From contig JACRKG010000019.1 of the NCBI GenBank assembly GCA_016215315.1, positions 1 through 64,000 of the forward strand: a stretch of DNA of 64,000 nucleotides. Reading direction: 5' to 3'. This DNA is from Candidatus Woesearchaeota archaeon (GTDB taxonomy: Archaea > Nanobdellota > Nanobdellia > Woesearchaeales > ARS49). The notes below the pieces were generated by a model, which was not told the origin of the DNA, searched no databases, and saw only the letters and a program-made list of their open reading frames with translations. The translations under genes were made by a program, and so were the position numbers. Positions within the stretch are counted from its first letter, which is position 1. Every line of letters begins with the position of its first letter. Positions 39,153-48,229 of this stretch are shown here, piece after piece.

Positions 39153-39353
39153 ATGAAAAACAATTTAGGAAAAACAGATAGAGTTTTGAGATTTTTATTT
39201 GGAGTTTGGGTAGTTAGTTGGGTATTACCAACAGTCAGAAACACAGCATTATGGTGGGTTTTGTTAGTTGTTGCAGTAATAGCATTAGTAGAAAGCTTTT
39301 ATTCATTTTGCTGGCTGCATGACTTGTTTGGAATAAATAATAAAAATCAGTAA
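39153..39353 (+). CDS. DUF2892-family membrane protein
   Basis: NLGKTDRVLRFLFGV...FCWLHDLFGI. Confidence 0.75.
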   Translation: MKNNLGKTDRVLRFLFGVWVVSWVLPTVRNTALWWVLLVVAVIALVESFYSFCWLHDLFGINNKNQ

Positions 39354-39399
39354 AAAAATTCCGTTAAGTTTAAATAACTAAACAAATAATTGCATAAAT

Positions 39400-39543
39400 A
39401 TGTCAATTGGCAAAAAGGATTTGGAAAAATTACGCAAAGGATACAGGGAAGAACTTGCTGTTTTAGAAGCAAAATGCAAAACAGGCAGTGCTACTAAAGA
39501 AGAATACAAGCAATTAACTAAATTGCGCGAAAAGATGAAATAA
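39400..39543 (+). CDS. 47-aa SHOCT-like helical peptide (not in ORF track)
   Basis: Own translation: MSIGKKDLEKLRKGYREELAVLEAKCKTGSATKEEYKQLTKLREKMK*. Confidence 0.55.
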   Translation: MSIGKKDLEKLRKGYREELAVLEAKCKTGSATKEEYKQLTKLREKMK

Positions 39544-39645
39544 GCAACTATTTTATTTTGCTTATTTAATTCCGACAAATAATTCCCTACTGCGAATAGA
39601 AGAAAAAGTTCTGCTAGTTTTTATTGGGGGAATGGTCTAATTTAA

Positions 39646-39900
39646 CTAAGGTTGTTCTATTTCTTTTATAGAATCAACAATAAAGCGTTCTAGAATAAGT
39701 TCTCCTTTTACTTGAACATACTTTCCATCGTACGGAACCAATTGTTTATTTTCAAAAGGATTATCATTTCTGTAAAGAAGAGCAACATTTTGGGCTTTAT
39801 CATCTTTAATGTACTGCAGAACTGGGCCTAAATGTTCATTTTTTGATCCTTTATTCCTTAAATCAAAAATGACTTTTCCTTCAAGAGTTTCAGTTTTCAC
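39646..39900 (-). CDS. Small OB-fold-like hypothetical protein
   Basis: 84 aa beta-rich ORF, LVPYDGKYVQVKGELI. Confidence 0.5.
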   Translation of the reverse strand: MKTETLEGKVIFDLRNKGSKNEHLGPVLQYIKDDKAQNVALLYRNDNPFENKQLVPYDGKYVQVKGELILERFIVDSIKEIEQP

Positions 39901-39995
39901 GTAATTATTTTGATGATATCTGTCTTTTTAATGGTTATCACCACAAAATACACAATTTAGAAACATTTTAATAATTCATTCAAAAATCATAAATC

Positions 39996-41591
39996 ATGAA
40001 TCGTATTGTGTTTTTTGGAGAACTGGGAAGTGGAAAAACTACTTTAGCAAAAAAAATAGCAAATAATTTGAATTGTAGAGTGATTGAAGCATCCAAATCA
40101 GTAGTCTTTCCTATTTCTGCTAATTTTAGAACACTTCCAAAGGAAAAATACTTGTTAAAAAAATTATCAAAAATTTCTAAAAAGGATGCATCTGTTAGCA
40201 GAGAAATAGCTAAAAAAACTTTTTTGGCACTAAAGAGAAAGTATTCTCCCGATTTTATTGCGAAAGCATTACATTTACTTTATGTTGATACTGCACCTAA
40301 AGATGTCAAGTATCTTATTTTTTCTGGTTTGAGAGGTTTAGATAATGCCAAATATTGCAGGTTGCACAATGACTTAGTTGTTTATCTTAAGTCAAATAAA
40401 AAAGATTTGGTTGATCGCTTGTGTAAAGATAGAGGATATACAAAAGAACTATCTGTTGCTGAGATAAATGAAGAACAAAGACTATACAAAACCAAAGAAA
40501 TAGAAGAAGTGGCAGATTTAGTAATAAACACTTCTTCTAACAACATAATTAAAGCCTCAAAACAAATTTTATCAAAGCTTAAAAATTGGCGCAAAATGTG
40601 CAAGATATGTGTTAACACAAACAGTAATCCTGCAATAAAGTTTGATAAATTCGAAATCTGTCACGTCTGTAGATCATATAAAAAGAATTTAGATTTAAAG
40701 CACCTAAAAAAAGAGTTAGATTTTCTTAAAACTTTTAAAAAGAAGAATCGAAAATATAATGTACTAGTAGGTATATCGGGAGGAAAAGATAGCACTGCAA
40801 CCTTATACACGATTAAGAAAATGGGATTCAAACCATTAGCATTTACTTTTAACTTAGGATATTTACCCGAGACTACCATACCAAGATCAAAAGAAATTGC
40901 AAAATTTTTAGGAGTGGATCATGAAGTAATAAATATAAGAAAGTACATAAGAAAAATCGATTTAGATTCATACAAAAAAACAGTTAAACTATACGAGGAA
41001 CCTTTTAATTTTGAAACAAAAAAGAAATTCAAAAAATCTTATGAAATAGGAAGAAAACATTACTCAGTAAAATGCAATCATTCCCCAGTTTTCGTAAGAA
41101 CTTGTCAATTATGTAGAAGAATGGTTATTCGTGCATATTATGGAGAAGCAATAAAAAGAAATATTAGTGCGATTATTTTAGGAATTAATGAGTGGACAAA
41201 TCTCAGTGCAGCACAAAAAGGTAAAGAGTATAAAGTGTCTGGAGTAAGAAAACTTCAGCCAGAAAAAAATAAACCGCCAATATACATTTTTCACCTGCCA
41301 TTCTTGTTACAAAGAAACAGCAAAAATACAAAAAGAATTTTAAATAAAATAAAATGGAGACCGCCAAAAGGAGAAGATTTCATAGAATCAAACTCTAACT
41401 CCTGTTTGTATGCAAGATCAACAGAAAGAATGGCCAAACGATTACTTGAATTCCACCCCGATAGCACCAGACTGGCGCGAGAAGTCACCGTTGGATTCAT
41501 AACTAAAAAACAAGCACTTAAAGCACTAGGCAAAATACACCCTTACAAATTCTCGCCAAGACAAGTTCTAAAAAGAGCAAAAATCTTATGA
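39996..41591 (+). CDS. Fusion of P-loop kinase domain and PP-loop ATP-pyrophosphatase domain
   Basis: GELGSGKTTLAKKIA Walker A; CKICVNT...CHVC Zn-like Cys; VLVGISGGKDSTATLYTIKKMG PP-loop. Confidence 0.85.
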   Translation: MNRIVFFGELGSGKTTLAKKIANNLNCRVIEASKSVVFPISANFRTLPKEKYLLKKLSKISKKDASVSREIAKKTFLALKRKYSPDFIAKALHLLYVDTAPKDVKYLIFSGLRGLDNAKYCRLHNDLVVYLKSNKKDLVDRLCKDRGYTKELSVAEINEEQRLYKTKEIEEVADLVINTSSNNIIKASKQILSKLKNWRKMCKICVNTNSNPAIKFDKFEICHVCRSYKKNLDLKHLKKELDFLKTFKKKNRKYNVLVGISGGKDSTATLYTIKKMGFKPLAFTFNLGYLPETTIPRSKEIAKFLGVDHEVINIRKYIRKIDLDSYKKTVKLYEEPFNFETKKKFKKSYEIGRKHYSVKCNHSPVFVRTCQLCRRMVIRAYYGEAIKRNISAIILGINEWTNLSAAQKGKEYKVSGVRKLQPEKNKPPIYIFHLPFLLQRNSKNTKRILNKIKWRPPKGEDFIESNSNSCLYARSTERMAKRLLEFHPDSTRLAREVTVGFITKKQALKALGKIHPYKFSPRQVLKRAKIL

Positions 41592-41595
41592 AAAA

Positions 41596-42207
41596 TCAGC
41601 ACATATTTTTTATTTTCTCAAGCATTTCTTCTCTTTTCTTTCCTCTCTGATATGTTCTTCCGAATCTTACTAGTATTTCGTTCACTATTATCCATTTATT
41701 TTTTGGGAATAATTTTTTTAGGTCTTCTTCTATTAGTTCTGGTCTTTTATTTTTAGTCCAGCCTAATTGTTGTGACAAATGGGAAACATGGGTATCTACC
41801 CCTATTGCATCTTTGCCCACTTCAGATAAGAAAACATTTGCTGTTTTGCGTCCCACACCCGGAAGTTCAATTAGTTTTTCAAGTTCATGAGGAACTTCAC
41901 CGTTGTACTCTCGAACTAGCATTTTGGCACAATTCAAAACATTCTTTGTTTTTGTTTTATAATAATTAACTCGCCTAATTACACTTGCAACATCGTTAAA
42001 TTTTGCTTTAGATAAATCGCGAAGCGATTTATACTTTTCAAACAAAACATTGCACACATCTATTGTTGTTTCATCCTTTGTTCTTGCAGAAAGCATTGTA
42101 GAAATTAATGATTGCCATTCTTCAGACCAAGACTCAGCCGCTAAACGTAAATCGTTGCCATATTTGCTGAGTTCTTTTAATTGTTTTAAAGCTGTTTTTT
42201 GGTTCAT
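41596..42207 (-). CDS. Endonuclease III-like HhH-GPD glycosylase, no C-terminal Fe-S Cys motif
   Basis: LIELPGVGRKTANVFLSEVGKDAIGVDTHVSHLSQQLGW; start MNQKTALKQL at 42207. Confidence 0.9.
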   Translation of the reverse strand: MNQKTALKQLKELSKYGNDLRLAAESWSEEWQSLISTMLSARTKDETTIDVCNVLFEKYKSLRDLSKAKFNDVASVIRRVNYYKTKTKNVLNCAKMLVREYNGEVPHELEKLIELPGVGRKTANVFLSEVGKDAIGVDTHVSHLSQQLGWTKNKRPELIEEDLKKLFPKNKWIIVNEILVRFGRTYQRGKKREEMLEKIKNMC

Positions 42208-42255
42208 TGTTTTTTCTTTTACATAGTTTTTATTTAAGCTTTTCTCAAAATATTT

Positions 42256-42321
42256 TGGGTGACTACAAAAAAGCGAAAATGTAGTCACCCAGAATGGAAA
42301 AGTTCAAATATGTAGTCACCT
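42256..42321. promoter_or_regulatory. Inverted repeat TGGGTGACTACA/TGTAGTCACCCA plus third TGTAGTCACC copy
   Basis: 42256-42267 vs 42280-42291 perfect 12-bp arms; direct copy at 42311-42320. Confidence 0.65.
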
Positions 42322-42331
42322 AAGTTTCGTT

Positions 42332-42892
42332 ATGACCAACGTTTTAATAATTCACGGTTCTTATGGCCATCCAAAAGAAAATTGGTTTCCTTGGCTGAAA
42401 TCAGAATTAGAAAAATTGGGTTGCAAAGTTTTTGTTCCAAAATTTCCAACTCCAAAAAATCAAAAATTAGATGTTTGGCTTGGTGTGCTTAAAGATTACA
42501 CTAAATATTTAGATAAAAATTCTATAATGGTGGGGCATAGCATGGGCTGTGCATTAATTCTAAGACAGTTAGAATTGTTGAACAAACAGGTAAATGGAGT
42601 ATTTTTGGTTAGTGGGTTCACAAAAGATTTGTGGAAAGGGAAATACAGCGAAATAATAGATACGTTTTTTGATAAACCTTTTGATTGGAAAAAAATAAAA
42701 AGAAACGCAAAATATTTCGTAATTTATCAATCCGATAATGATTCTCTAGTTCCAATTTCTATGGGTGAGGAAATAGCAAAGAATCTTGATGGAGAGTTGA
42801 TTGTCATAAAAAATGCGGGGCACTTCAATGAAGAATCAGGATATACTAAATTTAATCTATTGTTGGACAAAATAAAAGGGCAATTAGGATAA
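42332..42892 (+). CDS. RBBP9/YdeN-like serine hydrolase
   Basis: IIHGSYGHPKENWFPWL, MVGHSMGCALILR. Confidence 0.88.
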   Translation: MTNVLIIHGSYGHPKENWFPWLKSELEKLGCKVFVPKFPTPKNQKLDVWLGVLKDYTKYLDKNSIMVGHSMGCALILRQLELLNKQVNGVFLVSGFTKDLWKGKYSEIIDTFFDKPFDWKKIKRNAKYFVIYQSDNDSLVPISMGEEIAKNLDGELIVIKNAGHFNEESGYTKFNLLLDKIKGQLG

Positions 42893-42911
42893 AAAATTAA
42901 ATATTAATTTG

Positions 42912-43697
42912 TCAAAGCAACCTTCTCCATTGGTAAAGATATTGTTGTGAGTAACCTGAATATGGATTGAAGTGTTTTTGTGCGAATTCTTTTATTTCTT
43001 TATAGTTCGATTGTTTTTTTAAGTAGTTTTCTTCTATTACTCTTTTTATCCATACATCTATTGGAAAACTTTGATGGTGTCCTAGAGCGAATAAGCATAC
43101 ACAGTCCGCTATTTTTTCTCCAACACCGGGAAGTTCAATTAGCATTTCTTTAGCTTTTGAATAATCTGCTTTTTTGACTTTTTCAAGCCAATCTTCATTA
43201 ACTATTTTGTTTATTTCGTAAATGTATTTCGCTCTGAAGCCTGTTGCGCAGTCTTTTATTGTTTGTAAATTGTTTATTTTTCCCGGTTTAGGAAACAAAC
43301 AAGTCCCATTCTTTTTTTCTCCAAAATTCTCGCTTAGTAACTTGATATTCTTTTTTATTTTTGGTATGTTCGAGGCACTTGAACATACAAAGCTGATCAG
43401 GCATTCCCATAAGTCTTGGTGTAATAATCTTAAGCCAGGATATTTTTTTAATGCTTTTTTGGTTAGCGGGTCTTTCTTTAAGTGCGCTTGTATTTTACTA
43501 AAATCTTCATTTAAACCAAAAAAGTTAGTTATAAAATCTTTATTTCCTTCATAAAATAAATTGTTGCCTTCTTGTTTTACAAAGAATGCTTTATCTGAAT
43601 GCTTAACTAAGTAGCCTTCATCTTTTTGTTCAAAATTAAATATTTGTCCTGATTCTATTGAGTGTTTTAGGTTGAAGTCTTTGACTTTTATGTGCAT
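42912..43697 (-). CDS. 8-oxoguanine DNA glycosylase (OGG1/HhH-GPD)
   Basis: ELPGVGEKIADCVCLFALGHHQSFPIDVWIKRVI. Confidence 0.9.
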   Translation of the reverse strand: MHIKVKDFNLKHSIESGQIFNFEQKDEGYLVKHSDKAFFVKQEGNNLFYEGNKDFITNFFGLNEDFSKIQAHLKKDPLTKKALKKYPGLRLLHQDLWECLISFVCSSASNIPKIKKNIKLLSENFGEKKNGTCLFPKPGKINNLQTIKDCATGFRAKYIYEINKIVNEDWLEKVKKADYSKAKEMLIELPGVGEKIADCVCLFALGHHQSFPIDVWIKRVIEENYLKKQSNYKEIKEFAQKHFNPYSGYSQQYLYQWRRLL

Positions 43698-43741
43698 TTT
43701 AATGAAGCAAGTGTGAAGAGTTTAAATATTTGACTTGAATT

Positions 43742-43759
43742 TTCCAGACGCGTCTGGAA
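43742..43759. repeat. 18-bp perfect palindrome TTCCAGACGCGTCTGGAA
   Basis: Intergenic, flanked by GAATTTT direct repeats. Confidence 0.7.
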
Positions 43760-43762
43760 TTT

Positions 43763-45118
43763 TCAACATTCCAAATTAACTTCCCAGTGTCCTCCTTTGT
43801 CAGGACCTGCTCTTTTAATTGATCTTTCTTTTTTTAGTTTTGTGATTTGCCATTCTACTCCTTTAGTGCTTATGTTTAGTTTTGTTGATAGTTCTTCTAA
43901 AGTTATCTTTGAATTTTCTTTTATTAAGTTGATAATTTTCTCCCTAGTTTTCTCCCTAGTTTTCTCCCTAATTATCTTTTTGAGTCTTTTGAATTTGATT
44001 CTAAAACTTCCCCCACTTTGCTCAAATTTTGGTAAAGGCAGATTATTTTCTTTCAATGCTTTGATCATGTTCGATATTCCTCTACCCCATTTGTCGATAA
44101 GTCCGGCATAATAAAATGTCATTGCTAACAAAAGATTTTTTGGTCTAGATTCGTGTTCTTTATATAATTTTTCTATATTTAACTCGTCTGGAAGTTTTCC
44201 AGGATTCGCAATAACTAGTTCATTGTCGTATATTTTAACATAGACTTCACCATTATCAAAATAATCTCTGTGTATTAAAGAGTTAATAATCGCTTCTCTC
44301 AGAGCTTCTAAAGGGATCTCTAATTTTTCTTCTCTGTATAAACCTTTTATTTCCGCTCTTAATTCGAGGTGTTCTTTGCAGAATGAAATTGCTTTTTCAA
44401 GTATGATGAACAAATTTCCTTCAAAGTCCTTTAAGTCAATAAATTCAGATTTCACAGCTCCTTTAAAGCGCCCGCATCTGAGGGTTATGTTCTTGAAAAA
44501 CAGATTGGGCGCTTTTCCAAATAATAAGATTCCCGCATTAGTTAAACCAGAATTAGTCAATAATTCAAGTTTTCTTAAAATCATTTCTTCACTATCATTC
44601 TCAACTATTATTCTTCCTGCTTTTCTGACCAGTTCAACAAATCTTTTAATAGTTTCATAATCTATATCGTTTAACGAAGCTCGCTTACAAATTCTATTAT
44701 CCCACCTGAGTTTATCTTTATTTTTACTAAGTATAAAATTCTCTAACTCTTTAGCACTTAATTGTTTATCTTCATCACTAACCCGAATATAAGCGCGGCC
44801 ATAAGCAAAATAAGGCTTTTCCAAACCACCAAATTCAACTTTAACAACATTCCTATCCGCAATCAAAGCTTTACTTATTTTAGGATAAATCTTGGGTTCT
44901 ATGTTATCGCTTGTTGCTTTAGATACTTCTCTCAGAGTTTTTTCAGTAACATCTTGTCCAACAATACTTCCATCATTTTTTACACCAAAATATAATTCTC
45001 CTCTGTTGTGCTTATTGAGGATCGCAACCACAGAAATTATTGCCTCCTTTAATTCAGAAGTTGATTTCTTCAGTTCTACAGTTTCACTCTCTTTTAAGCA
45101 TTCACTGGCCACAATCAC
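43763..45118 (-). CDS. AlbA_2/Schlafen-type putative ATP-binding regulator with C-terminal wHTH
   Basis: ESETVELKKSTSELKEAIISVVAILNKHNRGELYFGVKNDGSIVG; REAIINSLIHRDY; terminal HTH. Confidence 0.88.
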   Translation of the reverse strand: MIVASECLKESETVELKKSTSELKEAIISVVAILNKHNRGELYFGVKNDGSIVGQDVTEKTLREVSKATSDNIEPKIYPKISKALIADRNVVKVEFGGLEKPYFAYGRAYIRVSDEDKQLSAKELENFILSKNKDKLRWDNRICKRASLNDIDYETIKRFVELVRKAGRIIVENDSEEMILRKLELLTNSGLTNAGILLFGKAPNLFFKNITLRCGRFKGAVKSEFIDLKDFEGNLFIILEKAISFCKEHLELRAEIKGLYREEKLEIPLEALREAIINSLIHRDYFDNGEVYVKIYDNELVIANPGKLPDELNIEKLYKEHESRPKNLLLAMTFYYAGLIDKWGRGISNMIKALKENNLPLPKFEQSGGSFRIKFKRLKKIIREKTREKTREKIINLIKENSKITLEELSTKLNISTKGVEWQITKLKKERSIKRAGPDKGGHWEVNLEC

Positions 45119-45213
45119 AATATTTCAAAATTCTTTAAATGTTTTATTACTTCAAAAATATACATCAATATATAAAAAGAAAGTTTTAAATAATGCTCTC
45201 ATTTTTCATAAGT

Positions 45214-45546
45214 ATGACAAACAAAGCAATATTTTTAGATCAAGTCGGGTACAGTCCAAGAATGAAAGTGCTTCAGTTCTTGATTGAAGGCAAAAATTTT
45301 GACTACACTTTAACGGATCTGCTTAATGCGGAAGTTAGTTGGAGGACTTTAAATTTATTAATGCCAAAATTATTAGATCAAGGAATAATAATCAAAACTA
45401 GAAAGATAGGAAGGATCAATTTATACAAAATAAATCAAAATAATTTAGTGTCACAGCAATTAATGGAATTACATCACAAATTAATTTTAAAAGAAGTAGA
45501 TAAAATGAAAAAAAGATTAAACCGAGAAAAGATTCAAAAATCTTAA
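45214..45546 (+). CDS. Winged-helix transcriptional regulator
   Basis: FLDQVGYSPRMKVLQFLIEGKNFDYTLTDLLNAEVSWRTLNLLMPKLLDQGIIIKTRKIGRINLYKIN. Confidence 0.75.
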   Translation: MTNKAIFLDQVGYSPRMKVLQFLIEGKNFDYTLTDLLNAEVSWRTLNLLMPKLLDQGIIIKTRKIGRINLYKINQNNLVSQQLMELHHKLILKEVDKMKKRLNREKIQKS

Positions 45547-45571
45547 ATATTCAATCATCCAAAGTAAAATC

Positions 45572-46033
45572 ATGAACAAAGAAGACTGGGAAAAACATTA
45601 CTTGTTGAAGAAAGAGCTTGAACACAAATTATTAAACAACGTTAGAAACAATCATGTTGTTCTTGAAGAATTACTCAACCAAGTTAATGATCATTGGATT
45701 TATGAAGATAAGGTTTACCGATTTTATCATCATAGTTTCAAAGCGTACCGATTGCAAGAATCAACTAAACAAATTGTTAATACATTGCAATCTTTGCTTC
45801 CTGAGCGTGAAATGAATACTTGGTTCAAGCAAATAGTGAGCGAAGGCACTGGTAAAGTGTTTGATTTATCACATAATCAAGAATGGCTCCAACACACCAG
45901 ACCAATTCTTGAAGCGTTCTTTCATTCTAAATATTTCTTAGAAATGGCTGTTAAGTATTCTTCTTTAGAAGCTCCTCCAGAAGTATTACCTAGTGGTTAT
46001 GCGGGACTTCTTTATTTGTTTGATTTGAGATAA
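45572..46033 (+). CDS. Hypothetical protein
   Basis: 153 aa ORF. Confidence 0.6.
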   Translation: MNKEDWEKHYLLKKELEHKLLNNVRNNHVVLEELLNQVNDHWIYEDKVYRFYHHSFKAYRLQESTKQIVNTLQSLLPEREMNTWFKQIVSEGTGKVFDLSHNQEWLQHTRPILEAFFHSKYFLEMAVKYSSLEAPPEVLPSGYAGLLYLFDLR

Positions 46034-46093
46034 TAGTTTGGAGTTTACAAGTAGATATTGTTAAAACTCGACTTTGTTTTTTTATTTTTTGAT

Positions 46094-46308
46094 TTTCTCA
46101 GTTTCAGCCGCCAGAATCGTGTGCGTATAATATTTTTTGCTGATCAGGCGGCAATAACAAATGACAATAAAAGGTCAAAAAGCTTTTTGAGTGCACTTAC
46201 AAAATTCTTTCATTATCAATTTCCGCAGCAGCGGCGTTAATGTTCCGAACGCAAAGAGAATAATAAAACTTATTGAGCAAATAAATCAAGCGTTCGGCAA
46301 GGGGAAAA
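46094..46308 (+). ncRNA. Candidate structured element copy A
   Basis: TTTCTCAG-N5-GCCGCC(46107-46112)...GTGTGCG...GGCGGC(46147-46152); CCGAACGC(46244-46251)/GCGTTCGG(46289-46296)CAAGGGGAAAA. Confidence 0.6.
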
Positions 46309-46387
46309 TTTTTAAGAAATTAAAAAAAAATTCAATTAAAAAACCACAAAAAACCAATTCGGACTTATTGATTGAGAGTTATTTAAT

Positions 46388-48190
46388 TCAGTCTTTTTTC
46401 TCCACGTATTGTTTTGCTTGGAAATTATATAATTCTCGGTATCTGCCTTTTTTGTTTATTAGTATTTGGTGGTTTCCTTGTTGTATTATTTTCCCGTTTT
46501 CTATTACTAATATTTTGTCTGCTAGTTTTACGTTTGAGAATCTGTGCGAGATGAATAATGCAGTTCTTCCTTTTACATGTGTTTTGAATTGTTTAAAGAC
46601 GTGATATTCTGCTCTTGCGTCTAGTGCTGCTGTTGGTTCGTCTAGAATGTATATTGGTGCTTTTCTTATTAGTGCTCTTGCTATTGCTACTCTTTGCCAT
46701 TCGCCGTGGGATAATTCATGGCCTTCATGATACCACCTGCCTATGAATGTTTGGTATTTTTTAGGTAAACTCATGATTTTTTTGTGTATTTGCGTTTTTT
46801 TAGCGTTAGAAATCAGTTCTTCATTTGAAATCTTTCTATTAACATCGCCCAATTTTATGTTTTCTTCAACTGTAAAGAAGAATTTTGCAAAGTCTTGGAA
46901 TGCTACTCCAAATAATTGTCTGTATTTTTGTACATCATAACTTCCTATTGGTTTGCCATCCAAAAGTATTTGTCCTTTTGTTGGTTCGTAAAGTCTTGTT
47001 AATAATTTTACTATTGTTGTTTTTCCTGCACCGTTTTCTCCAACTAATGCTATGCTGTTCTTAACGGGTAGTTTGAATGAAATATCTTTTAATATCCAAT
47101 TTTCTGTTTTAGGATACTTGAACCAGACGTTTTTGAATTCAAATCCTTGTTGTATTGTTGGACTTTTTTGTTGTGGTAAATGTTCTTCTTCAGGATTGTT
47201 GAGAAATTCTATTAGTTCGTTAACGAATAAGTTGTTTTCGTATATTCCCGCAAGGTCTTTAACGAATGCGTGAAGGGATGCAACGCCTCTCAAGTATAGT
47301 GTGCTGTAGAAAGTAAAATCTCCTATGGTTATCTTTTTCTCGAAAGCTCTCCAAGCTAAATAAAAGTAAAAACCTACAAAAACTAAATCTGAGACTAAGT
47401 AAGACAGGAATTCCCAAAAATATCTTTTTACCGTTAATGATTTTTGTTCACTGAATAGTTTGTCATAGAGTGCTTTGTACTTTGTCAACAAATTGTCTTT
47501 TATATTTAGTAATTTTATGTCCTTCATATCGTTGGTTTTCGACATTAGGTGTTGCAAGTAGGCTAGTTTTCTTGATTCTGCAGTTTCTTGATAAATTAAG
47601 TTCCACCATTGGCTTCCGTATTTTATTTGAACAAATAAACTAGGTATTGCAAAAATGATTAAAGCCAACAATATAAGTGGGTGTAATGCGTAAAGCACTA
47701 CAAATACTGAAATTACTAAAAGAATGTTTTTCATTGCATCAAACAAATAATAAAAAGTGTTTAGTGGTTTCCAAGTTGCTTGATCAACTACTCGATCTAA
47801 TTTATCATGAAATGTTGGGTCTTCAAAAAGCCAAAATGGCAAACTAGTTGTTTTTTCCACAATTTTTTGGTTGATCTGTTTTTGAAAGAAATTACCTAAC
47901 AATACTTGCATTGAGTTATGTTGACTTTCAATTAATCTACTGAAAAGAGTTATTCCAAAGAAAATCAATAAGTAAGTAATTATTGAACTAAAAGCAATAG
48001 TTTGAGATAAAGACATAGTTAAGCTGTCAACAATTTTTTTAATAAAATAAGCTTCAAAGATAGGAATAAAAGCGCTGGCAAGAAGGATTAAAGTTATGTA
48101 AATAGTATAGCCTTTAGAAATACCCCAAATCATTTTAACTACTTCTTTACTAACAAATACAGACTGCTTAAAACTTTCAAAAATCTTCAT
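46388..48190 (-). CDS. ABC transporter, permease-ATPase half-transporter
   Basis: ALVGENGAGKTTIVKLLTRLYEPTKG; LSHGEWQRVAIARAL; ILDEPTAALD. Confidence 0.92.
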   Translation of the reverse strand: MKIFESFKQSVFVSKEVVKMIWGISKGYTIYITLILLASAFIPIFEAYFIKKIVDSLTMSLSQTIAFSSIITYLLIFFGITLFSRLIESQHNSMQVLLGNFFQKQINQKIVEKTTSLPFWLFEDPTFHDKLDRVVDQATWKPLNTFYYLFDAMKNILLVISVFVVLYALHPLILLALIIFAIPSLFVQIKYGSQWWNLIYQETAESRKLAYLQHLMSKTNDMKDIKLLNIKDNLLTKYKALYDKLFSEQKSLTVKRYFWEFLSYLVSDLVFVGFYFYLAWRAFEKKITIGDFTFYSTLYLRGVASLHAFVKDLAGIYENNLFVNELIEFLNNPEEEHLPQQKSPTIQQGFEFKNVWFKYPKTENWILKDISFKLPVKNSIALVGENGAGKTTIVKLLTRLYEPTKGQILLDGKPIGSYDVQKYRQLFGVAFQDFAKFFFTVEENIKLGDVNRKISNEELISNAKKTQIHKKIMSLPKKYQTFIGRWYHEGHELSHGEWQRVAIARALIRKAPIYILDEPTAALDARAEYHVFKQFKTHVKGRTALFISHRFSNVKLADKILVIENGKIIQQGNHQILINKKGRYRELYNFQAKQYVEKKD

Positions 48191-48229
48191 AACGCCCTCT
48201 TTTTTATATTGTTAAACACTTTGTTGTTT

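Noticed and set aside
42208-42288. N-terminal extension of the endonuclease III ORF
   Set aside because: Overlaps the TGTAGTCACC repeats; conserved-like start MNQKTALKQL at 42207 is more plausible.
42256-42321. Possible CRISPR array
   Set aside because: Only three ~10-12-nt units, one inverted, no regular spacers, no cas genes in the window.
46191-46604. 137-aa ORF overlapping element copy A
   Set aside because: Overlaps the ABC transporter antisense and a repeated structured element; its reading frame is not preserved in copies B and C.
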